From the NCBI GenBank assembly GCA_937951685.1, contig CALFBG010000021.1, positions 1 to 64,000 on the forward strand: a stretch of DNA of 64,000 nt, read 5' to 3'. Position 1 is the first letter of the stretch; each line of letters opens with the position of its first letter. The position numbers were made by a program, and so were the translations under genes. Origin of the DNA: an uncultured Saprospiraceae bacterium. Its GTDB lineage: Bacteria > Bacteroidota > Bacteroidia > Chitinophagales > Saprospiraceae. The notes below the pieces were generated by a model. The model had not been told where the DNA came from. It saw only the letters and a program-made list of their open reading frames with translations, and made no database searches. Below, in pieces: positions 1 through 8,748 of this stretch.

Positions 1-482
1 GTAAAGATTTAAAACATTAAGCTTAATCCTAATACAATTTCTAAATAAAATTTTATTTTTTTTCGCTATAACGCAATAAAGCTAGTTCTTTTCCAGTTTT
101 AAGGTCATATTTATTCACATACAAAATCTTATCTATAGCAGTTATTTACATTTACATTTTTTGAAATCCCAGTTCATTAACCCGTAAATCATCTTGCTAT
201 GTCTATACAGATTTTTGCCACACTCGATCATCATAATCCATCTACCACTACTATAAAGTACGGAGCCAAACGCAGGGCATCCAAAAAACGAGGTCCCCCT
301 TATATTTAGGCGCTCTTTACCCCTAGCCTCCTATTCCCCCAAAACCTCCTTTTTCCCCCTTAGTACTTTTAATATAAACACTCAAGTTGTAGAACTGCAA
401 TTTTAAGCTTACCCCCAAGCTTACCCCAATTACAAATTCAATACTTGTGTGGCATCCCAAAAGCAACCCCCAACTCCCGAAA
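1..482. other. Left-edge non-coding stretch, pyrimidine-rich on the plus strand
   Basis: No convincing gene is visible. The only plus-strand reading frame of note, at 199-309 (36 codons), has no recognisable features. Between about 295 and 475 the plus strand carries repeated runs of C (CCCCC at several places) and a near-tandem copy of AAGCTTACCCC, so the minus strand is G-run rich. The stretch lies downstream of the minus-strand MBL gene. Confidence 0.5.
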
Positions 483-1310
483 TTAAAGCAAAGAATTTCC
501 CCCCAGTTCTTTCTTTATCAATTCCATATTGGCCTGGTGAAAGGCAGTCATAATTTTTGGAAATTTATACTGAGCTAATAAAGCCGCCAAATCAAAGGAA
601 ATTTCCTTTTCAATCGCAGTTTTGCAATCGGCAAGATAGGCTAAGGAATCTTTTTTTCGTTGTTGAATTTCAGCAGGACTGAAAGCAAGATCTCCGTGTC
701 CGGGAACCAATAATTTTATCTGATGTTGTGCTAAAATTAAATCTACTTTACTTAGCGTGTCTAGGTAGCGTTGGTAGCTATCATAAAGGTAAGGAAACTC
801 CACGTTGGATAAATAATCTCCCGCAATCCAGAGCCCCAATTTTTCTACAATGATGAAAATACCATCAGGGTTATGTCCAGGTGCTAAATAAAAATGCAGC
901 ACTGTATTCCCAATTTTCAATTGTTGTCCATCTTCCTTAATGCTATAATCTACTTTTGGATAAACGATCGGATAATCGCGTTCTACGTAGTAAGCATCAT
1001 CAAAATCTAAAATTCCGGCTAGACTTTTTGCTGGCGTAGGATGCTCAATAAAAGCTTGACTAGCAATTACTTTCGCTTCTGGGAATGCTCCATAACCAAT
1101 AATGTGATCGTAATCGGAGTGAGTAAATATCAGATATAAACTGCGCGTGCCTTGGATGGCTTGCACCTGTTTTTTGATCGCTTCAATCTCGTGAGGCAAC
1201 CAAGTTGGATCAACTAAAAAAACAGCATCTTCGGTAGCAAATAAAGTAGAAGTCGTTCGAAAAAGGGCGCTTTCAAAAACCCAAAGCGATGCGGCTTGGT
1301 AAATGATCAT
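483..1310 (-). CDS. MBL-fold metallo-hydrolase
   Basis: A 275-residue protein of the metallo-beta-lactamase superfamily, which are di-metal hydrolases of varied substrates. What is seen: the metal-binding signature at residues 63-69 reads T-H-S-D-Y-D-H. This is a variant of HxHxDH in which the second histidine is replaced by aspartate. The fold's later elements are present as APGH near residue 143, AGD near 164 and PGHGD near 204. There is no signal peptide, so a cytoplasmic location is expected. The C-terminal 60 residues are helical and probably cap the active site. It stands alone, with mutS upstream on the same strand and the window edge downstream. The substrate cannot be told from sequence; glyoxalase II-like or lactonase-like activity are possibilities only. 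Confidence 0.85.
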   Translation of the reverse strand: MIIYQAASLWVFESALFRTTSTLFATEDAVFLVDPTWLPHEIEAIKKQVQAIQGTRSLYLIFTHSDYDHIIGYGAFPEAKVIASQAFIEHPTPAKSLAGILDFDDAYYVERDYPIVYPKVDYSIKEDGQQLKIGNTVLHFYLAPGHNPDGIFIIVEKLGLWIAGDYLSNVEFPYLYDSYQRYLDTLSKVDLILAQHQIKLLVPGHGDLAFSPAEIQQRKKDSLAYLADCKTAIEKEISFDLAALLAQYKFPKIMTAFHQANMELIKKELGGNSLL

Positions 1311-1343
1311 AAACTAATTTGTGAATCTCTTAATAAGTGCAGC

Positions 1344-1460
1344 TTATCCCCATTTCCAAAGGTCATCCGTTGCCGTGCCCGCTTTGAGCTTGAGCGTTGC
1401 TTTGGAAGTTAATTGCTGGGCTTGAAATTTTTCGATCTTAAACTTTTGCTTTTTTTTCAT
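1344..1460 (-). CDS. Putative 38-residue Lys-rich peptide
   Basis: A short reading frame between mutS and the MBL gene on the same strand. It starts MKKKQKFKIEKF and ends in DDLWKWG. The N-terminal half is strongly basic and the C-terminal half holds Thr/Ser/Lys residues followed by two Asp and a WKWG end, with no cysteine. This layout resembles precursors of ribosomally made modified peptides (basic leader, short core) found widely in Bacteroidota. No modification enzyme is visible in the window, so the assignment is inference. It may be a small unmodified protein or not translated at all. The upstream region is very AT-rich, with only a weak purine-rich stretch before the ATG. Confidence 0.35.
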   Translation of the reverse strand: MKKKQKFKIEKFQAQQLTSKATLKLKAGTATDDLWKWG

Positions 1461-1547
1461 GATCCTAAGTTTTTGATAAAATTGAAATTATTTTAAATAT
1501 TTTAAAATAGATCTCAACTAAGATACAAAAAATAAGCGAAGTCGAGC

Positions 1548-4208
1548 TTAGCTTTCTTTTTCCAAAATCCCTTTCAACTCGTTGAGCTTCATCATACATT
1601 CAATTGGTGTCATCCCATTCAAATCTAGTGCGGTTAAGGCTGTTTTTAGGGCTTTTCCAACTTTATCATCTGCTTCAAAAATGCTAAGTTGCATCGGCGA
1701 AGCGGGCATCTGCTGCAAGCGTTGCTCAATCTGTGCAGTCGTCGAACCTTCCGCTTCGCTGCTAATGGATTTTCGTTCCAATTCTTGCAAAATGTCTTTC
1801 GCCCTTTCAATTACCGTATTGGGCATTCCTGCTAGTTTAGCGACGTAAATTCCAAAACTGTGGTTACTTCCGCCTTCGATTAACTTGCGTAGAAAAATAA
1901 CTTTTTGTCCGATCTCTCTCGTTGCAATGTTAAAGTTTTTGATTCGTGGAAATTTATTTGCCAATTCGTTGAGTTCGTGGTAATGCGTTGCAAACAAAGT
2001 TTTCGGGCGTACGGTGCCGTTGTGGTGTAAAAATTCCGCAATTGCCCAAGCAATCGAAATACCATCGTAAGTACTCGTTCCCCGTCCAATTTCATCCAAT
2101 AAAATCAAACTGCGATCCGAAATATTATTCATAATGCTAGCCGTCTCATTCATTTCGACCATAAAAGTAGATTCGCCCGAAGAGATGTTGTCCGACGCAC
2201 CTACTCTCGTGAATACTTTATCTACAATTCCCAAACTGGCCGCTTCCGCTGGAACAAAAGCGCCCATTTGCGCCATCAAGCAAATCAAAGCCGTCTGCCG
2301 CAACAAAGCTGATTTACCCGCCATATTGGGTCCAGTAATCATCATGATTTGTTGTTGCTCTTTATCTAAATAAACATCATTAGGAACGTAAGATTCACCA
2401 ATATCTAAATGTTGTTCAATCACCGGATGTCGCCCCGCTTTGATGTCTATGGCAAAACTATCATTCATCGTCGGTCGACAATACTGATTTTTTTTCGCGA
2501 CGCGCGTAAAGGAAAGCAAGCAATCTATTTGAGCAATTAAATGAGCATTGTGCTGTACCGGTTGAATGTAGTCCATGATGTCGCTCACCAATCGCAAGAA
2601 TAATTTTTCTTCAATTCCTTGAATTTTCTCTTGTGCGCCCAGAATCTTAGCTTCCAAGACTTTGAGTTCTTCGGTGATGTAGCGTTCTGAACCCGTTAAG
2701 GTTTGCTTTCTCGTCCAGTTATCTGGAATCAAACCTTGATTTTTATACTTATTCGTTACCTCTAAGAAATACCCAAAAACGTTGTTAAATCCAATTTTGA
2801 GATTAGTGATTCCGGTAGCTTCGGCTTCGTGGACTTGAATTTCTAGCAACAAATCTTTGCTATTTTTGACAATATTGCGCAATTCGTCCAATTCCTCCGA
2901 GACGCCATCCGCGATGACCATTCCTTTTGCCAAGTTGACGGGTGGATCTTCAGGAAGTTCTCGTTCAATTTGTTCGATCAAAGTCATACAAGGGTTAAGC
3001 CCATCGGCAATTTTTGCCAAGCCTTTATTACCCGAAGCTGCTAATAATTCCTTGATAGGCAATAAGGCTTGTAAAGATCTTTTGAGTTGCACCACTTCGC
3101 GTGGGTTAATTTTCCCCAAGGGTACTTTTGAAATTAGCCGCTCTAGATCACCAATTAAATGAATCGATTTTTCTATTTCTTCGGTCAGCACTGATTCCTC
3201 GCTGAAGAAAGCAACCATTTCGTGCCGAGCTTCGATGGCTTCTCTACTTTTTAAGGGTAAAACTACCCACTTCTTCATCAAGCGCGCGCCCATCGGGGAG
3301 ATGGTCTTATCGAGTATGGAAAGTAGAGGAATCCCCGTTTCGTTAGGACTGAAGATGAGTTCTAAGTTTCGAATGGTAAAACGATCCAACCAAACGTAGC
3401 GATCTTGCTCAATTCGGTTGATTCGGTTGATGTGTTGTAGGTTCTTATTTTCGGTAGTAGCTAGATAATGTAAGCAGGCTCCTCCCGCAATTTGTGCAAA
3501 TCCCAATGCTTCTACCCCGTAGCCTTTGAGGTTCTGCACTTCGAAGTGTCCTAGCAGTTTCTCTCGGGCATAGTCCGTTGTGTAAACCCAGTCTTCTAAG
3601 GTAAAAGTGTAATATTTATCTCCTACTTGTTGTTCAAATTCTTTTGCGTTTCCTTTTGGCAACAAAATTTCCGACGGATTAAAACCTTGTAGAAGTTTTT
3701 CAACGTAAGCGAGGTCTCCTTCACTCAGTAAAAATTCTCCCGTGGAAATATCCAAAAAGGCAATTCCGTATTGTCCTTTTTTACCAAAAAAAACAGAAGC
3801 CAAGAAGTTATTGGAGCGATGATCCAGCAATTTATCATTAATTGCTACCCCCGGTGTAATCACCTCACTCACGCCCCGTTTCACAATTTTCTTTTCTTTG
3901 CTCGGTTTTTCTAGTTGCTCACAAATTGCTACCCGAAAACCGCCGCGTACCAGGCGCGGTAAATAAGTATCCATAGAATGGTAAGGAAAACCAGCTAATT
4001 CGACGTCCGTCCCACCATTATTTCGCTTGGTCAAAACGATGCCCAACACTTGAGAAGCTTTAACCGCATCTTCTCCAAAAGTCTCGTAAAAGTCGCCTAC
4101 TCGAAAGAGTAAAATGGCGTCGGGGTGCTTCGCTTTAATCGCACCGTATTGTTGCATCAAGGGAGTAATCTTAGTGCTTTTCTTCTTCGCAGTCGTTTTT
4201 TTCGTCAA
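1548..4208 (-). CDS. mutS: DNA mismatch repair protein MutS
   Basis: An 886-residue protein that recognises mismatches and small loops and starts methyl-independent mismatch repair together with MutL. Seen: a Lys-rich N-terminal tail, then the mismatch-recognition motif GDFYETF at residues 38-44, the connector and core/lever domains, and the ATPase domain. The ATPase domain has Walker A GPNMAGKS at about 624-631 and the DEIGRGTST Walker B/signature at about 704. The C-terminus carries the helix-turn-helix dimerisation part and a short domain ending ELKGILEKES. Length is normal for MutS1. It is transcribed alone, divergently from the di-haem peroxidase gene. Nothing is missing. Confidence 0.97.
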   Translation of the reverse strand: MTKKTTAKKKSTKITPLMQQYGAIKAKHPDAILLFRVGDFYETFGEDAVKASQVLGIVLTKRNNGGTDVELAGFPYHSMDTYLPRLVRGGFRVAICEQLEKPSKEKKIVKRGVSEVITPGVAINDKLLDHRSNNFLASVFFGKKGQYGIAFLDISTGEFLLSEGDLAYVEKLLQGFNPSEILLPKGNAKEFEQQVGDKYYTFTLEDWVYTTDYAREKLLGHFEVQNLKGYGVEALGFAQIAGGACLHYLATTENKNLQHINRINRIEQDRYVWLDRFTIRNLELIFSPNETGIPLLSILDKTISPMGARLMKKWVVLPLKSREAIEARHEMVAFFSEESVLTEEIEKSIHLIGDLERLISKVPLGKINPREVVQLKRSLQALLPIKELLAASGNKGLAKIADGLNPCMTLIEQIERELPEDPPVNLAKGMVIADGVSEELDELRNIVKNSKDLLLEIQVHEAEATGITNLKIGFNNVFGYFLEVTNKYKNQGLIPDNWTRKQTLTGSERYITEELKVLEAKILGAQEKIQGIEEKLFLRLVSDIMDYIQPVQHNAHLIAQIDCLLSFTRVAKKNQYCRPTMNDSFAIDIKAGRHPVIEQHLDIGESYVPNDVYLDKEQQQIMMITGPNMAGKSALLRQTALICLMAQMGAFVPAEAASLGIVDKVFTRVGASDNISSGESTFMVEMNETASIMNNISDRSLILLDEIGRGTSTYDGISIAWAIAEFLHHNGTVRPKTLFATHYHELNELANKFPRIKNFNIATREIGQKVIFLRKLIEGGSNHSFGIYVAKLAGMPNTVIERAKDILQELERKSISSEAEGSTTAQIEQRLQQMPASPMQLSIFEADDKVGKALKTALTALDLNGMTPIECMMKLNELKGILEKES

Positions 4209-4500
4209 AACAGATAATTTTTTTTCTCAAAATATGGGTTCGAGGAACCATTCCTTTCCGGGAGAGCATCCACAGCAAAGATAAATTTTTCTTCCAATTT
4301 CTACGAATATCTGCAAAAATACGCTACAGGATACACTTTAAAATATGATGCAAGCGATAACTCAAACGTACTAGCGAGTAGCCTAGTTCTACAATTTTTG
4401 CAAGGACAAGGCATGATTTTTGGATTGTCGTATAGCAGACAACTATACTTCCCTCCTCCTTGGCGCACATCATTATCAATTTATTACAATATTTTCAAAT

Positions 4501-5859
4501 ATGAAAAAAATAACTTTTTTCAGTTTTATCGCAGGTTTTTTACTGTTAGCAACGGCTTGTAAAAAAGACGAAGATACCACCGGAACAGACTTATCCTTGG
4601 ATAGTGACTTGAACGCTGCGTTGAGTCAAGCGGCTACGAGTGGCAACCTAAGTGAGTTTTTATTGCCCGACAGTGACGATTTTAGCCGTATTCCACAAGA
4701 TCCGTTAAACCCATTAACGAAAGAAAAAGTAGCTTTGGGTAAACTCCTATACCACGAAACGGGACTTGCACTCGCTCCCATGCAAACAATCGGCACCGGA
4801 ACCTACTCTTGTGCCAGTTGTCATTTTGCGTCGGCAGGTTTTCAGGCAGGTCGTTTTCAAGGAATTGCCGATGGTGGTATCGGTTTTGGAATCAATGGAG
4901 AAGGCAGAGAAAAAGGTGCGCTCTATGCTGGAGATGATATTGATGTACAGCCCTTAAGAACACCGACGACTCTGAATGTTGCGTATCAAAAGAATATGCT
5001 TTGGAATGGTCAGTTTGGGGCAACGGGACTGAACGTCGGTACGGAAGCACAATGGACCCCCGGAACACCAATTGAAACCAACAACATGGGTTTTGAAGGA
5101 GTTGAAATTCAAGCGATTGCAGGACTTAATGTGCACCGTTTAAAAATTGAGGAAAGCTTTTTAGCCGCAACAAGCTATAAGGCACTATTTGATGAAGTTT
5201 ATGCCAACTTACCTACCGAAGAACGATATACCAGGATCACGGCAGGTTTAGCCATCGCGGCGTACGAAAGAACGCTTTTGGCGAATCAAGCGCCTTTTCA
5301 ACAATGGCTCAAAGGCAATAAAGCAGTGCTTACCGAACAAGAAAAACGAGGAGCTATTTTATTTTTCACGAAGGCAGAATGTGCGTCTTGTCATCAAGGA
5401 CCAGCGTTGAATGCGATGGAGTTTCACGCCATTGGCGTAAAGGATTTAATCGATTGTCCAGAGGAAGTATTCCGAACAGGACCACAAGACAGTGCCAATC
5501 TAGGTAGAGGCAGCTTTACCAAACTCGCTAGTGACAACTACAAATTCAAAGTACCGCAATTGTATAATTTATCCGACTCCCCTTTCTACGGGCACGGAAG
5601 TAGTTTCAGAAGCATCGCGGCAGTCGTTCGTTACAAAAACGAGGGAATTGCAGAAAACGCGAATGTACCTACGAGCCAATTAGCGGATGAATTTCAACCT
5701 TTAGGCTTAAGCCAAGCTGAGATTGATGATATTACCGCTTTTTTGGACAATGGCTTGCGCGATCCTAACTTAAAACGTTTTGAGCCAACGAGTATTCCTT
5801 CTGGAAATTGTTTTCCAAATAACGACCCTACTTCGCGGATACAACTCGGCTGCGATTAA
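4501..5859 (+). CDS. Di-haem cytochrome c peroxidase family lipoprotein
   Basis: A 452-residue periplasmic di-haem protein of the CcpA/MauG family, which reduces hydrogen peroxide or oxidises protein substrates. I take the ATG at 4501 rather than one 81 bases upstream, because it gives a clean lipoprotein signal (MKKITFFSF..LLLATAC, lipidated Cys20). Two c-type haem motifs are seen: CASCH at residues 104-108 and CASCH at 294-298. The C-terminal part has the GHGSSF...VVRYKN and 'EIDDITAFL' blocks usual for this family. It is a single gene ended by a strong hairpin terminator at 5896-5934. The TonB-dependent receptor follows after 264 bases and seems to have its own promoter. Confidence 0.9.
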   Translation: MKKITFFSFIAGFLLLATACKKDEDTTGTDLSLDSDLNAALSQAATSGNLSEFLLPDSDDFSRIPQDPLNPLTKEKVALGKLLYHETGLALAPMQTIGTGTYSCASCHFASAGFQAGRFQGIADGGIGFGINGEGREKGALYAGDDIDVQPLRTPTTLNVAYQKNMLWNGQFGATGLNVGTEAQWTPGTPIETNNMGFEGVEIQAIAGLNVHRLKIEESFLAATSYKALFDEVYANLPTEERYTRITAGLAIAAYERTLLANQAPFQQWLKGNKAVLTEQEKRGAILFFTKAECASCHQGPALNAMEFHAIGVKDLIDCPEEVFRTGPQDSANLGRGSFTKLASDNYKFKVPQLYNLSDSPFYGHGSSFRSIAAVVRYKNEGIAENANVPTSQLADEFQPLGLSQAEIDDITAFLDNGLRDPNLKRFEPTSIPSGNCFPNNDPTSRIQLGCD

Positions 5860-5895
5860 ACTTGAACACCAAATAAACGCTGATTCAAGCTTGGT

Positions 5896-5934
5896 AAAGG
5901 CTAACTCTTTTGTAAGGAGTTAGCCTTTGTTTTG
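5896..5934 (+). terminator. Rho-independent terminator after the peroxidase gene
   Basis: A 12-bp perfect stem, AAAGGCTAACTC with GAGTTAGCCTTT, is followed on the plus strand by GTTTTG. Confidence 0.85.
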
Positions 5935-5993
5935 AAAAAAAAGTGGGTTGTTTCCGGATCTTTAAAACTAAATTTCAAATCTTTAGGGGAATA

Positions 5994-6027
5994 ATGTAAA
6001 TTTGACGGAGAAGATGTGAATTTGGCG
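5994..6027 (+). promoter_or_regulatory. Two 14-bp direct repeats upstream of the TonB receptor gene
   Basis: ATGTAAATTTGACG at 5994-6007 and ATGTGAATTTGGCG at 6014-6027 differ at two positions and are spaced exactly 20 bp start to start, about two helical turns. They lie about 40 bp upstream of a weak -7-like box TATCTTCG (6064-6071). Tandem operator sites for a regulator are a reasonable inference. Confidence 0.45.
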
Positions 6028-6123
6028 TGTGACTAGTTGACTAAACTTGCGTTTCATGCTTGCTATCTTCGATTCGCTCCGTAAGCTAAAAGCAGTTCTT
6101 TTCTACCAAAACCTTACTCCCCT

Positions 6124-8484
6124 ATGCATTTTTTAAAAAGCTTTTTATTGTTGTGTGCGCTGTTGATCGCTTTCGTCGGACAGAGCCAATCACTAACCAT
6201 TACCGGTAATGTTTTTGACGCCTCCAATCAAGAACCCTTGGTTGGCGTAAGCGTGCAAACTGCAAATTCAGGTGCCTTCACTGATATCGAAGGAAGATTT
6301 GAATTAAAACTCTCTGCGGGCGAACACCGCTTAATTTTCAGTTACATTGGTTACCGAGATGTTGAAAAAGTGATCCAACTACCAGAAGACGCGGACAAAG
6401 CGTTGAAGATTTTACTGGAAAATAACGTTACCTATCTACAAACCGCCACTATTACTAGTGGTAAATACGAAAAACCCCTCGGAGAAGTAACCGTTTCGAT
6501 GGAAGTCATCCAACCGCAATTATTAGAAAGTAATAACTCCACCGTAGTCGATGAAGTCTTAGAAAAAGTACCCGGCTTACAGGTGTTGGATGGGCAGCCG
6601 AGTATTCGTGGTGGTGCCGGTTATTCTTACGGTGCAGGTAGTCGTGTACTCCTTTTGATTGACGACTTACCGGCTTTGCAAGCAGATGCTGGTTTTCCAC
6701 AGTGGACGGATGTTCCTGTAGAAAATATTGCTCAAATTGAAGTCATCAAAGGTGCTTCTTCGGCACTTTATGGCTCTTCGGCGATGAACGGGGTCATTAA
6801 TATTCGTACGGCCTATGCTACTTCCGTTCCCGAAACCAAAATATCCAGTTTCTACCAAGCTTATTTAAGTCCAGCAGACAAAGCCAAACAATGGTGGGAT
6901 GAAACGCCTTATGCCTTTGGAACTTCCGTTTCACACAAACGCAAAATTAAAAAATTGGACCTCGTAGCAACTGTTTTTGGTTTAAATAGAAATAGTTTTA
7001 ATCAAGATACCAAAAGAGAATTTTATCGAACCAATCTTGGCTTGCGGTATCGGTTTAGCGACCGACTCGTAGCGGGCATTAGCACTAATTTTAACGCGGG
7101 ACGCCTCAGTTCTTTTTTCTATTGGAAAAATAGTGGACAGGGAGCACACCAAGCCACTGAATCCGTCATTACCAATACCGAGTTCACGCGTTTCTTCATC
7201 GACCCTTTTGTCAACTACACCGACCATAAAGACAATCGGCACAAATTATTGGGTAGGTTGTACAGCACGAACAACGAAGCGTCGAGAAACCAATCAAACA
7301 GCTCCGATTTTTACTATGGAGAATATCAATTTCAACGTAAATTCAAAACAATTCCCTTGGTAACTACGGCGGGAGCTGTTATTAACTACGCGAGAACGGA
7401 GGCAGAATTATACGGAGACACGACTTACAGCTCCAACAACTATGCTGCTTATTTGCAATTGGATTATCGCTTCTTTGGCAAGCTTAACGTATCTGGAGGC
7501 GTGCGATTTGAGAAAAATATCATTCGTAGCCCAGAAGACTTCGGCGATTTTCAAATTCCCAACGGCAAGACGGAAGAATCTAAACCCGTTTTTCGCTTGG
7601 GCGCCAATTATCAAGTCGCCAAGGCAAGTTTTGTAAGAGCTTCTTGGGGACAAGGCTACCGTTTTCCAACGATTGCCGAGAAATTTATCCGCACGGATAT
7701 TGGCGTGCCCATCGTTCCTAATCCAGCCTTAACCTCTGAGACGGGCTGGACGAGTGAAATAGGTTTCAAGCAAGGATTTCGGATTGGGGAGTTTGATGGT
7801 TTCATCGATCTCGCTGGGTTCTGGACCGAATACCAAAATATGATGGAATTTAATTTGGAAGGAACCGTTGCTAGTCTTTTTGAGAATAACATTGCTTTTC
7901 AATCCAGTAACGTTGGTGATACGGAAGTAAAAGGAATAGAATTAAGTGTAGGTGCTAAAGGAAATCTAGGTGCTTTTGCAAGCACTTTGATCGCCGGCTA
8001 CACTTTTATTGATCCTAAGTTTAAAGAATTTGATACCAGTGTGAAAGATTTAAGCCTGATTGAAATCAATAATAGCAACCCTACAGTTGGGCAGTTAAAT
8101 GCCTTTCGCTCCTCGTCCAACGAAAACATCCTGAAATATCGATCCAAGCATACTTTTAAAATTGATTTAGAAACCAAGTATCGTAAAGTTATTTTGGGAA
8201 TGGCATTTTTGTATAGTAGTAACGTAGAAGCCATCGATGCAGTTTTTGAGAACATTAAAATCAACGCTTTTGTCAGTCAAAGTATCATTGAAGGCTTAGC
8301 AGAATACCGCGAAGAAAACAATCAAGGATTTAAAGTTTTAGACTTGCGATTGGGCTATCAGATTATCCCCAAACTCAAGCTGATGGTGATTGCTAAAAAT
8401 ATCTTAAACGAAGAATATATGGTGCGCCCCGGTTTGTTGGAAGCGCCCAGAAATATTACCGCCAGAGTAGATTTTGCTTTTTAA
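6124..8484 (+). CDS. TonB-dependent outer-membrane receptor
   Basis: A 786-residue outer-membrane transporter that takes up a large or scarce nutrient at the expense of proton-motive force passed on by TonB. Seen: a signal peptide (first 21 residues), a carboxypeptidase-regulatory-like Ig domain at about 24-105, then a plug domain at about 120-235. The plug carries the typical blocks VPGLQVLDGQPSIRGG and IEVIKGASSALYGSSAMNGV. The rest is a beta-barrel ending in an aromatic residue (ARVDFAF). No SusD partner is next to it, so it is not a SusC pair. Size and plug style fit siderophore, haem or cobalamin receptors, but the substrate is not evident. Confidence 0.92.
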   Translation: MHFLKSFLLLCALLIAFVGQSQSLTITGNVFDASNQEPLVGVSVQTANSGAFTDIEGRFELKLSAGEHRLIFSYIGYRDVEKVIQLPEDADKALKILLENNVTYLQTATITSGKYEKPLGEVTVSMEVIQPQLLESNNSTVVDEVLEKVPGLQVLDGQPSIRGGAGYSYGAGSRVLLLIDDLPALQADAGFPQWTDVPVENIAQIEVIKGASSALYGSSAMNGVINIRTAYATSVPETKISSFYQAYLSPADKAKQWWDETPYAFGTSVSHKRKIKKLDLVATVFGLNRNSFNQDTKREFYRTNLGLRYRFSDRLVAGISTNFNAGRLSSFFYWKNSGQGAHQATESVITNTEFTRFFIDPFVNYTDHKDNRHKLLGRLYSTNNEASRNQSNSSDFYYGEYQFQRKFKTIPLVTTAGAVINYARTEAELYGDTTYSSNNYAAYLQLDYRFFGKLNVSGGVRFEKNIIRSPEDFGDFQIPNGKTEESKPVFRLGANYQVAKASFVRASWGQGYRFPTIAEKFIRTDIGVPIVPNPALTSETGWTSEIGFKQGFRIGEFDGFIDLAGFWTEYQNMMEFNLEGTVASLFENNIAFQSSNVGDTEVKGIELSVGAKGNLGAFASTLIAGYTFIDPKFKEFDTSVKDLSLIEINNSNPTVGQLNAFRSSSNENILKYRSKHTFKIDLETKYRKVILGMAFLYSSNVEAIDAVFENIKINAFVSQSIIEGLAEYREENNQGFKVLDLRLGYQIIPKLKLMVIAKNILNEEYMVRPGLLEAPRNITARVDFAF

Positions 8485-8565
8485 AGCCTTCGACGATCTT
8501 TTCATCTTGTGCGCTTATCCCTTTCTCGATTAGCAAATGGAGAAAAGCTTAAAATTTGCTGCCAT

Positions 8566-8600
8566 TTTGGCACATTTCTTTTTAAAATAGCCTATCTTTG
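8566..8600 (+). promoter_or_regulatory. Bacteroidota-type promoter of the miaB transcription unit
   Basis: A TTTG box at 8566-8569 and TATCTTTG at 8593-8600 (consensus TAnnTTTG) are separated by 23 bp. The implied transcript has a leader of about 145 nt before the miaB ATG. TTTG lies inside a TGCCATTTTGGCA block. Confidence 0.7.
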
Positions 8601-8748
8601 CGCCATCTAACTTACAACGGAGGACAATTTTGTCTTTCGGAAGGAGTTCTTGCTAATCATACGGTTGTAAATCAAGTTATTCAAATACAACCTCCAGCGC
8701 AAAGTGTAGCAGTGAACCATTTATTTTTAATGCAAATTAATTACGATC

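Noticed and set aside
8550-8605. Sigma-54 promoter before miaB (TTGGCA present)
   Set aside because: The required GC is not found 10 bases after the GG; TATCTTTG fits the ordinary promoter better.
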